A stretch of DNA of 64,000 nucleotides from Streptomyces subrutilus. Lineage in GTDB: Bacteria > Actinomycetota > Actinomycetes > Streptomycetales > Streptomycetaceae. Positions 44,419-52,856 of this stretch are shown piece by piece. The position numbers and the translations under genes were made by a program. Position 1 is the stretch's first letter. The number at the start of each line of letters is the position of its first letter. The notes under the pieces were generated by a model, which searched no databases, was not told the DNA's origin, and was given only the letters and a program-made list of their open reading frames with translations. The stretch is from contig NZ_CP023701.1 of assembly GCF_008704535.1 (NCBI RefSeq), forward strand, positions 496,001 to 560,000, given 5' to 3'.

Positions 44419-46440
44419 TCACATGCCCGGCAGGGCGCGAACCGCCCGGCCGCGTTGCCACACCGCGCTGCCCAGTACGACGGCCCCGCGCCAAACGGCA
44501 TCGGCCGGTACGTCCCCCGGCAGCGCCGGTGCGAACACGTACTGTTCGGCCGCCCGTCCGGTGTGGACCGCGAGGATGCCGAGCTCCGGTGTGCGCAGCG
44601 CTGCGAAGACTCCTGATCCGGACACCAGCGGGGCCTGCTCCTGGGCCAGTCGGTCGCCGGCCAGGACCGTCCAGGCCGGTGCGCCGGAGCGCGCGTCGAC
44701 CTTTCTGAGCTGCCTTCCGTCCGCGACGTACACGCCGTCGCCCGCGAGGCCGGGCGCGCCGAAGCCCGAGTCGTCGTCCGCGGACAGCCCCCACAGCCGG
44801 CTGCCGTCGGCGGTGCTCAGGCAGGTCAGGTCCCGGCCAGCGCCCACCACCACGGAGCGCGCGGAAAGGGCCGGGTGCCCGGGGCCGGTCGCGGCGGGAG
44901 CCCGCCACAGGGTCCTTCCGTCGGAGGCGGACAGGGCCGCCAGGCCGCCGTCCGCTGAGGACACGAGCAGCAGGCCGTGCCCGGCGGTCGCGGAGAGCGT
45001 CCGGCCCGGCACCGGAGCCGGTACGCGCCAGCGCACCCCGCCGTCCGCCGCCTTCAGTGCCGCCATCCGGCCCGCGTCGTCGCGTACGTACACCTGGCCG
45101 TCGCCGCCGGCGAGCAGCGCCTTCGCTCCGACGGACACGCGGCGGCGCACCGCGCCGGTGCCGGGCTCCAGCAACAGGACGGTGCCGTCGGGTGCCAGGG
45201 CCGCCGGCCGGGGGCCGCCGACGAGGCCGGCGACCAGCGGACCGCGCCCGCGGGCTTCGCCCGAGACCGGATCGTGGACGGCGGCCTCGCCCCCGGCGTC
45301 CGCGAGGCACACCCACCCGTCGGCGCCGACCGGCCCGAAGGCCGGGTTCGCCGCGGCGTCGTCGTAGGACCACAGGGGCTGCGGCACCGTGCCGGGCGGC
45401 CCGCTCCACCGGGCGGCGGGGGCACGGGTCGAACCGCCGCCCCGCCGCGCGCCGAGCAGGGAAGCGGCGCCGGCCCCGGCCAGGAGCACGGCCGCGCCCG
45501 CGCCGAGCAGCAGTCCGCGCCGGGCGGGCAGCCGCGGGCCCGCGCCCAGGGCGGCGGCGGCGCGCGCCAGTTCGGCGGCGTCGGCGAGCACCGCGGGCGG
45601 CAGCCAGCGGGCGGCGGACCGCAGGGCCGCGCCCCGGGGGTCGAGCCGGCGGGTCACCTCGGCGGCGGTGGGCCGGTCGGCGGGCCGCTTCTGAAGGCAG
45701 CCGCGGATCAGGGGCACCAGCGTGCCGGGCACTTCGGCGAGGTCGGGGTCCTCGTGGGCGATCCTGAAGTCCGCGTGGACCGCGTCGCCGTCGAAGAACA
45801 CGTGCTGCCCGGTCAGGGCGAACACCAGGATCGCGCCCAGGCAGAACACGTCGCTCTCCGGCCCGAGGGGCCCCTGCACCACCTGCTCGGGCGACATGTA
45901 GCCGGGCGTTCCCGGGCGCTGCCCGGCGGTGGTGAGGGTGGCGTCGCCGATCACCCGGGCGATGCCGAAGTCGACCACGCGCGGCCGGTCGGCGCCGAGG
46001 ATCACGTTGGACGGTTTGAGGTCCCGGTGTACGACGCCGGCCCGGCCGAGGGCGGTCAGCGCGCGGCCGAGCGCGGCGGCGAGGGCGCAGGCCGCAGGTA
46101 CCGGCAGCGGGCCGTGCCGCAGTACGGCGTCGCCGAGCGTCGGGCCGGGCACGAACTCGGCGGCCAGCCAGGGCACTCCCTCCGCGGTAGAGGAGCCGAG
46201 CACCTCGGCGACGAAGGGGCTGCGCACGGCGGCCGCGGCCGCGGCCTCGCGGGCGAAGCGTTCCCGCAGGTGCGTGTCGCGCAGCAGCTCGGGCCGGATG
46301 GTCTTGAGCGCCACCGGCCGCCCGTGGCGGCGGGCGAGGTAGACGGTGCCCATGCCTCCGGTTCCGAGGATCCCGAGGATCCGGTGACCGCCGAGCTGGG
46401 CGGGTGCGCCGCCGGGCAGGGCGGCGATCACTGGATTCAT
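44419..46440 (-). CDS. Transmembrane Ser/Thr protein kinase with PQQ-like beta-propeller
   Basis: Protein of 673 residues, first of the kinase trio in transcription order. The kinase is complete: GILGTGGMGTV at 23-33, Lys46, HRDLKPSN with Asp140, DFG at 157, and YMSPEQ. One transmembrane helix lies at about 325-345, after an Arg-rich stretch, followed by a Gly/Trp-rich propeller with DGRTLWRAPAATG-type repeats. The ATG at 46440 begins the usual short N-terminus, though the ribosome site is weak. It is 37 bp upstream of the pseudokinase gene and divergent from the methionine-salvage operon. Confidence 0.9.
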   Translation of the reverse strand: MNPVIAALPGGAPAQLGGHRILGILGTGGMGTVYLARRHGRPVALKTIRPELLRDTHLRERFAREAAAAAAVRSPFVAEVLGSSTAEGVPWLAAEFVPGPTLGDAVLRHGPLPVPAACALAAALGRALTALGRAGVVHRDLKPSNVILGADRPRVVDFGIARVIGDATLTTAGQRPGTPGYMSPEQVVQGPLGPESDVFCLGAILVFALTGQHVFFDGDAVHADFRIAHEDPDLAEVPGTLVPLIRGCLQKRPADRPTAAEVTRRLDPRGAALRSAARWLPPAVLADAAELARAAAALGAGPRLPARRGLLLGAGAAVLLAGAGAASLLGARRGGGSTRAPAARWSGPPGTVPQPLWSYDDAAANPAFGPVGADGWVCLADAGGEAAVHDPVSGEARGRGPLVAGLVGGPRPAALAPDGTVLLLEPGTGAVRRRVSVGAKALLAGGDGQVYVRDDAGRMAALKAADGGVRWRVPAPVPGRTLSATAGHGLLLVSSADGGLAALSASDGRTLWRAPAATGPGHPALSARSVVVGAGRDLTCLSTADGSRLWGLSADDDSGFGAPGLAGDGVYVADGRQLRKVDARSGAPAWTVLAGDRLAQEQAPLVSGSGVFAALRTPELGILAVHTGRAAEQYVFAPALPGDVPADAVWRGAVVLGSAVWQRGRAVRALPGM

Positions 46441-46673
46441 GCGGCGATCGTATCCACGCCGGGCCCAACAGGCCCCTGGATCAGGCAAGTCGGGCGGAGG
46501 CACGCCGTCGCCCGGCCCGGTGCGTCGGCCACCCCCCGGGGGCCCGGGGCCGCGACCGCTCCGCAGGGCCGCTTCTCGGGTAGTGAGACGTACCGGCCGT
46601 GACCTGCCCCGGGGGCCCGCCCGGGGTTACGATCCGCTGATCGACGGCATATTCCGGGGCGGTGAGGTGGCAC

Positions 46674-46736
46674 GTGGAGACGGCAGGCGGGACGGCGGTC
46701 CGGCACGGTGCCGGCGCGGCGTGTAGCAGCGGCTGA
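46674..46736 (+). CDS. Candidate cysteine-containing leader peptide upstream of mtnD
   Basis: Twenty-codon ORF starting at a GTG with a strong GAGGTGG site 3 bases upstream and ending ...GAGAACSSG before TGA. The stop codon lies within a 6-bp hairpin (GCGGCT 46729-46734, GAAG loop, AGCCGC 46739-46744), about 110 bases before mtnD. A tiny ORF with a good ribosome site, a Cys codon near its end and an overlapping hairpin is the arrangement of translation-coupled attenuators. No family match is claimed; chance occurrence is possible. Confidence 0.42.
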   Translation: METAGGTAVRHGAGAACSSG

Positions 46737-46852
46737 AGAGCCGCCCCACCCCCGTTGTACCTCCGCGCGACCCCCTTCGTGGCGAGCCTCCGACGCGCCG
46801 GCCTCCGCGGCCCCCGTCGCTTCGACCCTCCCCGTTCCTTCTTGGAGTTCAC

Positions 46853-47437
46853 ATGACCCTTCTGACCACGTGGCCCGAATCCGGGCCGGAGACGACCGTG
46901 CGCCGTACGTCCGATCCCGCCGAGATCGCGGCGGCGCTGGCCCCGCTCGGCGTGCGGTACGAACAGTGGCCCGTCCGGCCCGACGTGCCCTTCGACGCGG
47001 ACAGCGAGACGGTGTTCGCCGCCTACGGCCCGGAGATCGACCGGCTGAACGCGCAGGAGGGCTTCTCCACGGTCGACGTCCTCGGGCTGCACCCGAGCGA
47101 CGACCCGGGGTTCCCGGCGAAGGCGAAGGCGGCCCGGGAGAAGTTCCTGCAGGAGCACACGCACGACGACGACGACGAGATCCGGTTCTTCGTCTCCGGT
47201 TCCGGCATCTTCTACCTGCACGTGAACGGCGAGGTCCATGCCGTGCTGTGCGAGAAGGGCGACCTGCTGGGGGTGCCGCGGGGCACGACGCACTGGTTCG
47301 ACATGGGCACGGCCCCCTCGTTCACGGCGATCCGGTTCTTCCACGAGGAGGACGGGTGGATCGGGACCTTCACCGGGGACGGGATCGCCGGCAGGTTCCC
47401 CGACTTCGACACGATCACCGCCGGGTACCGCGCGTGA
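46853..47437 (+). CDS. mtnD: Acireductone dioxygenase
   Basis: Cupin-fold metalloenzyme of 194 residues in methionine salvage. The Fe form converts acireductone and oxygen to 4-methylthio-2-oxobutanoate and formate. All four metal ligands are present: His102 and His104 in EHTHDDDDE, Glu109, and His147 in GTTHWFD. The ATG at 46853 follows TTGGAGTT. It is first in a tight mtnD-mtnC-mtnB operon joined by GTGA overlaps. Expression may be controlled through the tiny ORF and hairpin upstream. Fe versus Ni use cannot be told from sequence. Confidence 0.94.
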   Translation: MTLLTTWPESGPETTVRRTSDPAEIAAALAPLGVRYEQWPVRPDVPFDADSETVFAAYGPEIDRLNAQEGFSTVDVLGLHPSDDPGFPAKAKAAREKFLQEHTHDDDDEIRFFVSGSGIFYLHVNGEVHAVLCEKGDLLGVPRGTTHWFDMGTAPSFTAIRFFHEEDGWIGTFTGDGIAGRFPDFDTITAGYRA

Positions 47438-48159
47438 GCACGGCCGTGCCCGACGTGGACGCCGTGGTCCTCGACATCGAGGGCACCACGAGCGCCACCG
47501 GGTTCGTGGTGGACGTGCTGTACCCGTACTCGCGCTCGCGGTTCGGCGCCCTGCTGGCCCGGCGGGGCGACGATCCCGACGTGGCCCGTGCCGTCGGGCA
47601 GGTCCGGGAGCTGATCGGGGCGCCGGACGCGGACGCGGCCCGCGTCGAGGAGGTGTTGAACACCTGGCTGGACGAGGACCGCAAGGCCACCCCGCTCAAG
47701 ACGCTGCAGGGCCTCATCTGGTCCGAGGGATTCGCCCGCGGTGACCTCGCCTCGCACTTCTACGAGGACGTCCTTCCGGCCCTGCGCCGCTGGCACGCGG
47801 CGGGCATCGCCCTGCACGTGTACTCGTCGGGTTCGGTGGCGGCGCAGCGGGCGTGGTTCGCCGCCGGCCCCGAGGGCGATCTGCTGCCGCTGGTGGACGG
47901 CCTGTACGACACCGAGAACGCGGGCCCCAAGCAGGAGGCGGACTCCTACCGCCGGATCACCACCGCGCTCGGTGTCCCGGCCGGGCGCACCCTCTTCCTC
48001 TCCGACCGGACCGGTGAACTCGACGCCGCCCGCACCGCGGGCTGGCGCACGGTGGGCGTCCGGCGGCCCGGAGAGCCGTACTACGAGCACGGCGTCGGCG
48101 ACCATCCCGAGGCGCGCGCGTTCGACGAGATCGATCTGAGCACGAGGAGCACACCGTGA
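47434..48159 (+). CDS. mtnC: Acireductone synthase (2,3-diketo-5-methylthiopentyl-1-phosphate enolase-phosphatase)
   Basis: HAD-superfamily enzyme of 241 residues that enolises and dephosphorylates 2,3-diketo-5-methylthiopentyl-1-phosphate to acireductone. The N-terminal motif [11 protein letters not shown] has Asp14 and the Glu16 characteristic of MtnC. Motif II is in [10 protein letters not shown], and the acidic end motif in [13 protein letters not shown]. Its GTG start overlaps the mtnD stop by four bases, and its stop overlaps the mtnB start the same way. Length agrees with bacterial MtnC. Confidence 0.94.
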   Translation: MSTAVPDVDAVVLDIEGTTSATGFVVDVLYPYSRSRFGALLARRGDDPDVARAVGQVRELIGAPDADAARVEEVLNTWLDEDRKATPLKTLQGLIWSEGFARGDLASHFYEDVLPALRRWHAAGIALHVYSSGSVAAQRAWFAAGPEGDLLPLVDGLYDTENAGPKQEADSYRRITTALGVPAGRTLFLSDRTGELDAARTAGWRTVGVRRPGEPYYEHGVGDHPEARAFDEIDLSTRSTP

Positions 48160-48767
48160 CCACTGTGGACCTGAGCCGCACGGAGCTGGAGGAGGCCGGA
48201 GCGGTGCTCGCGGCCGAGTCGGGGCGCTTCGCCTCCTTCGGCTGGATGCGCGGCACCTCGGGCAACCTGTCGACCGTCGTGTCCCGTGATCCGCTGCGGC
48301 TCGTGGTGACGGCGAGCGGCCACGACAAGGGTGAGCTGGGCCCGTCCGACGTGGTGTTGGTCGACGGTGCGGGCGCCGCCCTGGACGGGGGCACGCCGTC
48401 GGCCGAGGCCGCGCTGCACGCGCGGGTCGCGGCGCTGACGGGCGCCGGGGCCGTGGTGCACGTGCACACGGTGGCGTCGGTGGCGATGGGGCGGCGGAAG
48501 CCGGGGGGCATCGTCTTCAGGGACCTGGAGATGCTCAAGGGCGTCGGCCAGCCGGCCCACGACACCGAGGTGACCCTTCCGGTCATCGCCAACAGCCAGG
48601 ACATGGAGGAGCTGGGAGACCGGTTGGCGCAGGCCCGCGACCCGCGGATGCCCGCGGTGGTGGTGGCCGGGCACGGCCTGTACGTCTGGGGCGCCACGCC
48701 GCGCCAGGCGCGCCATCACACGGAGGTCGTGGAATGGCTCCTGGAATTCGCCCTGACGCAGGGCTAG
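48156..48767 (+). CDS. mtnB: Methylthioribulose-1-phosphate dehydratase
   Basis: Class II aldolase-fold zinc enzyme of 203 residues dehydrating 5-methylthioribulose-1-phosphate to the 2,3-diketo compound. GTSGNLST marks the phosphate-binding loop, Glu84 in PSAEAALH and His102/His104 in VVHVHTVAS fit catalytic and zinc roles, and a third His lies in GHGLYVWG. The GTG at 48156 overlaps the mtnC stop. It converges on mtnA, with two strong inverted repeats between. Together with mtnA and the phosphorylase at 54.8 kb, the pathway from MTA to the keto acid is nearly complete in this window; the transaminase is not here. Confidence 0.93.
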   Translation: MTTVDLSRTELEEAGAVLAAESGRFASFGWMRGTSGNLSTVVSRDPLRLVVTASGHDKGELGPSDVVLVDGAGAALDGGTPSAEAALHARVAALTGAGAVVHVHTVASVAMGRRKPGGIVFRDLEMLKGVGQPAHDTEVTLPVIANSQDMEELGDRLAQARDPRMPAVVVAGHGLYVWGATPRQARHHTEVVEWLLEFALTQG

Positions 48768-48770
48768 GGA

Positions 48771-48832
48771 GTGTCGTCGACGTCGTGTCGTCCGCCCGGA
48801 GGCCGGCCGGACGGACAGGACGTCGACGACAC
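48771..48832. terminator. Large inverted repeat between mtnB and mtnA
   Basis: GTGTCGTCGACGTC (48771-48784) and GACGTCGACGACAC (48819-48832) are perfect 14-bp inverted copies. The loop between them contains a second small GTCCG/CGGAC stem. It starts three bases past the mtnB stop, so it probably terminates the operon. Confidence 0.65.
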
Positions 48833-48839
48833 GGCCCAG

Positions 48840-48859
48840 TCCGGCCGCGCGCGGCCGGA
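48840..48859. repeat. 20-bp perfect GC palindrome
   Basis: TCCGGCCGCG followed directly by CGCGGCCGGA is a perfect palindrome, 53 bases beyond the mtnA stop codon. It may be the terminator for mtnA transcripts or a protein-binding site; as a hairpin it would need to open its centre for a loop. Confidence 0.6.
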
Positions 48860-48912
48860 GGGGGCGGGCCACCCGCGGACTTCCCGGGGATCTCCCGCCC
48901 CCTCCAGCGCGA

Positions 48913-49953
48913 TCAGGCGAGCCGGTCCGCGGGCAGTTCGCCCGCCGACACCTCCAGCACTCCGTGCTCGGTGACCAGGCCCGTCACCAGGCGGCCCGGT
49001 GTCACGTCGAAGGCCGGGTTGTGGCCCCGGGAGCCGGCGGGGGCGGTGCGGACGCCGCCCCACTCCAGCACCTCCGCCTCGCCGCGCATCTCGATGTGGA
49101 TGGCGTCGCCGGAGGGGGTCGCCAGGTCGACCGTGCTGGTCGGCGCGGCGACGAGGAAGGGGATGCCCGCGTCGGCGCAGGCGAGTGCGACCCCCACCGT
49201 GCCGACCTTGTTGGCGGTGTCGCCGTTGGCCGCGATGCGGTCGGCCCCGACGACGGCCGCGTCGACGTCACCGCGCAGGATGGTGCCCGCGGCCGCGCCG
49301 TCGGCCTGGACGTAGTGCGGGATGCCCTCCTGGTCGAGCTCCCAGGCGGTCAGGCGCGCGCCCTGGAGCAGGGGGCGGGTCTCGTCCGCGTAGACGACCT
49401 CCAGCAGGCCGCGGGCGTGGAGTTCGCGTATGACGCCGAGGGCGGTGCCCCAGCCGGCGGTGGCGAGCGCGCCGGTGTTGCAGTGCGTCAGGATGCGCAG
49501 CGGGCGGTCCACCGCGACCTTCTTGAGGAGCCAGTCGGCACCGTGCGCGCCCATGGCGCGGTTGGCCTCGATGTCTTCGCGCTGCACGGCGACGGCCTCC
49601 GCGAGGACGGCGTCGACGCCGTCGGCGAGGCGCTCGACGACCCGGTCGACGCACACCATCAGGTTGACCGCGGTGGGGCGCGCGGCGCGTACGCGGGCTA
49701 TCTCGGCGCGCACGCGCGTCTCGCTCCAGCCCTCCCGACGGCCCTGGAGCAGTGCGAGCGCGACGCCGTACGCGCCGGCCGCGCCGATCGCCGGCGCACC
49801 CCGGACGACCAGTCGTTGGATGGCGTCGACGAGGCCGTCGACGTCGCGTACGTGGAGGATCCGCGTGTGGTGCGGAAGGGCGGTCTGGTCGATCAGGGCA
49901 AGGGCGTCGCCGGTCCACTCGACGGCGCGCAACTCCTGTGGTTGTTGGGACAT
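48913..49953 (-). CDS. mtnA: S-methyl-5-thioribose-1-phosphate isomerase
   Basis: Isomerase of 346 residues of the eIF-2B-like fold converting methylthioribose-1-phosphate to methylthioribulose-1-phosphate, the step before MtnB. Catalytic Cys158 is in LTHCNTGALAT and Asp238 in VVGADRIAANGD; RGAPAIGAAGAYGVAL is the substrate phosphate region. The ATG at 49953 gives family length, with GGAG about 10 bases upstream. It is transcribed alone on the minus strand, divergent from the nucleoside-transport operon and convergent with mtnDCB. Confidence 0.94.
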   Translation of the reverse strand: MSQQPQELRAVEWTGDALALIDQTALPHHTRILHVRDVDGLVDAIQRLVVRGAPAIGAAGAYGVALALLQGRREGWSETRVRAEIARVRAARPTAVNLMVCVDRVVERLADGVDAVLAEAVAVQREDIEANRAMGAHGADWLLKKVAVDRPLRILTHCNTGALATAGWGTALGVIRELHARGLLEVVYADETRPLLQGARLTAWELDQEGIPHYVQADGAAAGTILRGDVDAAVVGADRIAANGDTANKVGTVGVALACADAGIPFLVAAPTSTVDLATPSGDAIHIEMRGEAEVLEWGGVRTAPAGSRGHNPAFDVTPGRLVTGLVTEHGVLEVSAGELPADRLA

Positions 49954-50131
49954 GGGTGGCTGCTCCTGCATCTCCGGGCCGGCTGCCCGGGTGGGTCCTT
50001 CGAGGGTGCGCGCCACCGTACATGACCTGGGGGAACCACAGTTCGAGACGGTCGTACGGGGGTGTGAATCCGAGTGTTACCCTCCAGCTCCGCCGTATCA
50101 CCGGATGGCCGAAAAACGTCGAGGAGGGACC

Positions 50132-50197
50132 GTGCTGCTCACCATGCGCCGCTTCCTCGACAACGGCCGGTGTACGAGCGACGCCTGTCGCGGCTGA
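50132..50197 (+). CDS. Putative cysteine leader peptide upstream of the nucleoside transporter
   Basis: Twenty-one-codon ORF. The GTG start has an excellent GAGGAGG site 5 bases upstream and the product ends LTMRRFLDNGRCTSDACRG. The pattern LTxRRxxDxxRxxSxxCR resembles the short putative leader peptides recalled from upstream of Streptomyces sulfur-assimilation and transport genes. It ends 62 bases before the substrate-binding lipoprotein. Two Cys codons near the end suit ribosome stalling when cysteine is low. The family match is from memory and not searched. Confidence 0.62.
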   Translation: MLLTMRRFLDNGRCTSDACRG

Positions 50198-50259
50198 ACC
50201 GCGCCCGCGTCCCCCCTGCTCTCGAAGCAACTCCCGCATTTCCTCCGGAAGGCTCCACC

Positions 50260-51321
50260 ATGCCCAGCAGATCCCGCTCGCTTCAGTTCGCCGCCCTCGC
50301 GGCCGGTGCCGTCCTCGCGGTCACGGGCTGCAACGCCGCCGCCAAGACGGACGGCGCGGGCGGTTCGGCGCCGAAGGACGCGAAGGCCTTCACGCTGATC
50401 ACGCCGGACCCGGTCGGGCAGAACGAGTTCCTGAAGCTCGCGGTGACCGGTGCGGAGGCGGCGGCCAAGGCACACGGCGGGAGCGCTCCGAAGGTGTTCC
50501 AGAGCTCGGACGCGGCCTCGCAGCAGCAGAACCTGAAGGCGGCCGTGGACGCGGGCCCCGACGTGGTCGTGCTGGTCGGCTTCGAGTTCGCGGACGCGGT
50601 GGCGCAGCAGGCCCAGGCCCACCCCGACCAGCAGTTCCTGATGGTGGACGCGTGCACCCAGAAGACGTTCCCGAACGTGAGCTGCGCCGTGTTCCGCGAG
50701 CACGAGGGAGTGTTCCTCGCCGGCGCCGAGGCCGGACTGCTGAGCAGGAGCGGCAAGGTCGGGGCCGTCGACGTCCTGGACACGCCCCAGTTCCGACGCT
50801 ACAGCGACCCGTTCGCGGCGGGCGCGAAGCACGCGGCGAAGGACCCGGGGAAGGTGCGGGCGTCCACCCGGTTCGTGGGCGGCCAGTCCCCGTTCGACGA
50901 CTCGGCGCGCGCCAAGGAGCAGGCCGGCTCGCTGATCTCGGACGGCACCGACCACATCATGGCCGCGGCCGCCGCGGGCAACTACGGCGTGTTCGAAGCG
51001 GCCAAGGCGAAGGCCGCGTTCGCGTACGGCGTGGACGTCAACCAGTGCCCGGCCGCGCCCGGCACGGTCGTCGACAACGTGGTCAAGCGCACCGACGTCG
51101 CCGTCGAGCAGGGCATCGCCCACATCCTGGGCGGAGACGCGGGCAAGACCGTGTCGTACGGCCTGAAGGAGGGCGGCATCACGCTGACCGGCCTGGGGGA
51201 CGACGTGGCCGCCTCGCAGTGCGTGATCGCGGAACACGAGGACGTGCTGAAGCAGGTCGCGGCGCTGCGCGACGAGATCGTGTCCGGGAAGCTGAAGGTC
51301 GATGACCCCGCAGCCGTCTGA
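50260..51321 (+). CDS. BMP-family nucleoside-binding lipoprotein of an ABC importer
   Basis: Substrate-binding lipoprotein of 353 residues with lipobox LAVTGC (Cys24). The mature part is the Bmp/PnrA-like periplasmic-binding fold, with VVVLVGFEFADA, DVLDTPQFRRYSDPFAAGA and VDVNQCPAAPG in expected places. This family binds purine nucleosides. The ATG at 50260 follows GGAAGG. The ATPase gene starts 20 bases before its stop. With the phosphorylase and deaminase downstream, the ligand may be methylthioadenosine or a related nucleoside (inference). Confidence 0.9.
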   Translation: MPSRSRSLQFAALAAGAVLAVTGCNAAAKTDGAGGSAPKDAKAFTLITPDPVGQNEFLKLAVTGAEAAAKAHGGSAPKVFQSSDAASQQQNLKAAVDAGPDVVVLVGFEFADAVAQQAQAHPDQQFLMVDACTQKTFPNVSCAVFREHEGVFLAGAEAGLLSRSGKVGAVDVLDTPQFRRYSDPFAAGAKHAAKDPGKVRASTRFVGGQSPFDDSARAKEQAGSLISDGTDHIMAAAAAGNYGVFEAAKAKAAFAYGVDVNQCPAAPGTVVDNVVKRTDVAVEQGIAHILGGDAGKTVSYGLKEGGITLTGLGDDVAASQCVIAEHEDVLKQVAALRDEIVSGKLKVDDPAAV

Positions 51322-52855
51322 ACCGGACACCGGCGCGATCGCGGTCGAACTGCGCGGCATCACCAAGGCGTTCCCCGGCACCCTCGCCAACGACCGCGTC
51401 GACCTCACGGTGCGGCGCGGCGAGGTCCACGCCCTCATGGGCGAGAACGGGGCGGGCAAGTCGACCCTCATGTCGATCCTGTACGGAATGCTGCGCCCGG
51501 ACGCCGGCACGGTGCGGGTCGACGGCCGCCCGGTCTCCTTCGCGAGTCCCGGTGACGCGATGGCGGCCGGGCTCGGCATGGTGCACCAGAGCTTCAAGCT
51601 GTTCAACTCCCTGACGGTCGCCGAGAACGTCGTCTACCGGGCGGAGCCGCGCCGCTTCGGGTTCGTGGACCGGGCGGCCGCACGCCGGCGGGTGACCGAA
51701 CTCGCGGCGGCCCACGGGCTGCCGGTCGATCCCGACGCACGCGTCGCGGACCTGCCGGTGGGGGTGCGGCAGCGCGTGGAGATCCTGAAGCTGCTGCACC
51801 GCGGCGCCCGCACCCTCGTCCTCGACGAGCCGACGGCCGTGCTGACGCCGGCCGAGGCGGACGCCCTGTTCGCGGTGTTGCGGCGGCTCGCCGACGAGGG
51901 GCACTGCGTGATCCTCGTGACCCACAAGCTGCGCGAGGTGATGGAGGGCTGCGACAACGTGACGGTGCTGCGCGACGGCCGCGTCGTCGCACGGCTGCGC
52001 ACGGCCGACACGTCGGCCGACGCGATCGCCGGGGCGATGACGGGCCGCGCGGTCGAGCTGGACCGGGTGCACCCGCCCGGCACCGCGGGGGACGAGGTGC
52101 TGTCGGTGTCGGGGCTGTCGGCGGCCGGGGTCCGGGGCGCGGAACTCGGCGTCCGGGCGGGCGAGATCGTCGGCATCGCGGGCGTCGCGGGCAACGGCCA
52201 GAGCGAGCTGATCGAGGCGCTCGCCGGGCTGCGGCCCGTCACCGCCGGACGGGTCACCCTGTCCGGCCGGGACATCACGCACGCCTCGACGGCACGCCGG
52301 CGCCGGGAGGGCCTCGCGCACGTCCCCGAGGACCGGCACGCCGTGGGTACCGCACCCGCCGCGTCCGTCGCCGACAACCTCGCCATGGGCCACCACCGCA
52401 CCTCGCTGTCGCACCGGGGGTTCCTGCCGCCGAGGGCGGTGCGCGCCCACGCGCGCGAGCTCATCGGACGGTTCGGCGTCAAGGCGTCCTCGCACCGCAT
52501 CGCCGCGGGCTCGCTGTCCGGCGGGAACCTGCAGAAGCTCCTCATCGGACGCGAGCTCGCGCACGACGCGGCGCTGCTGCTCGTGGAGCAGCCCACGCGC
52601 GGCGTCGACATCGGCGCCGTCCAGAACATCCACGACCAGCTCGTCGCCTACCGGGACGCGGGCCACGCCGTCCTGATGGTGTCCGCCGAGCTGAGCGAGA
52701 TCCGCGGGCTCGCCGACCGGGTCCTGGTCATGTACGAGGGCCGGATCGTGGCCTCGTACGCGAAGGGCGAGGCGGACGAGCGCACGCTCGGTCTCGCGAT
52801 GGCCGGCGCCGTGCCCGTCCCGGTCCCCGGCCCGACCCCCTCGAAGGAGGTGTGA
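51302..52855 (+). CDS. Nucleoside ABC transporter ATPase, two nucleotide-binding domains
   Basis: Protein of 517 residues with two fused ABC ATPase domains, as in NupA/RbsA-type importers. The first has Walker A GENGAGKST at 47-55, VGVRQRVEILKLL in place of the canonical signature, and LDEPTAVLTP. The second has a degenerate Walker A GVAGNGQSEL and the signature LSGGNLQKLLIGREL. The second domain's altered Walker A is usual for this class. It overlaps the binding-protein gene by 20 bases and is followed by two permease genes, giving a complete importer. Confidence 0.94.
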   Translation: MTPQPSEPDTGAIAVELRGITKAFPGTLANDRVDLTVRRGEVHALMGENGAGKSTLMSILYGMLRPDAGTVRVDGRPVSFASPGDAMAAGLGMVHQSFKLFNSLTVAENVVYRAEPRRFGFVDRAAARRRVTELAAAHGLPVDPDARVADLPVGVRQRVEILKLLHRGARTLVLDEPTAVLTPAEADALFAVLRRLADEGHCVILVTHKLREVMEGCDNVTVLRDGRVVARLRTADTSADAIAGAMTGRAVELDRVHPPGTAGDEVLSVSGLSAAGVRGAELGVRAGEIVGIAGVAGNGQSELIEALAGLRPVTAGRVTLSGRDITHASTARRRREGLAHVPEDRHAVGTAPAASVADNLAMGHHRTSLSHRGFLPPRAVRAHARELIGRFGVKASSHRIAAGSLSGGNLQKLLIGRELAHDAALLLVEQPTRGVDIGAVQNIHDQLVAYRDAGHAVLMVSAELSEIRGLADRVLVMYEGRIVASYAKGEADERTLGLAMAGAVPVPVPGPTPSKEV

Positions 52856-52856
52856 C

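Noticed and set aside
46441..46852. A SAM riboswitch upstream of the methionine salvage operon.
   Set aside because: No recognisable SAM-I, SAM-II or SAM-IV core was found; only the tiny ORF and the small hairpin stand out.
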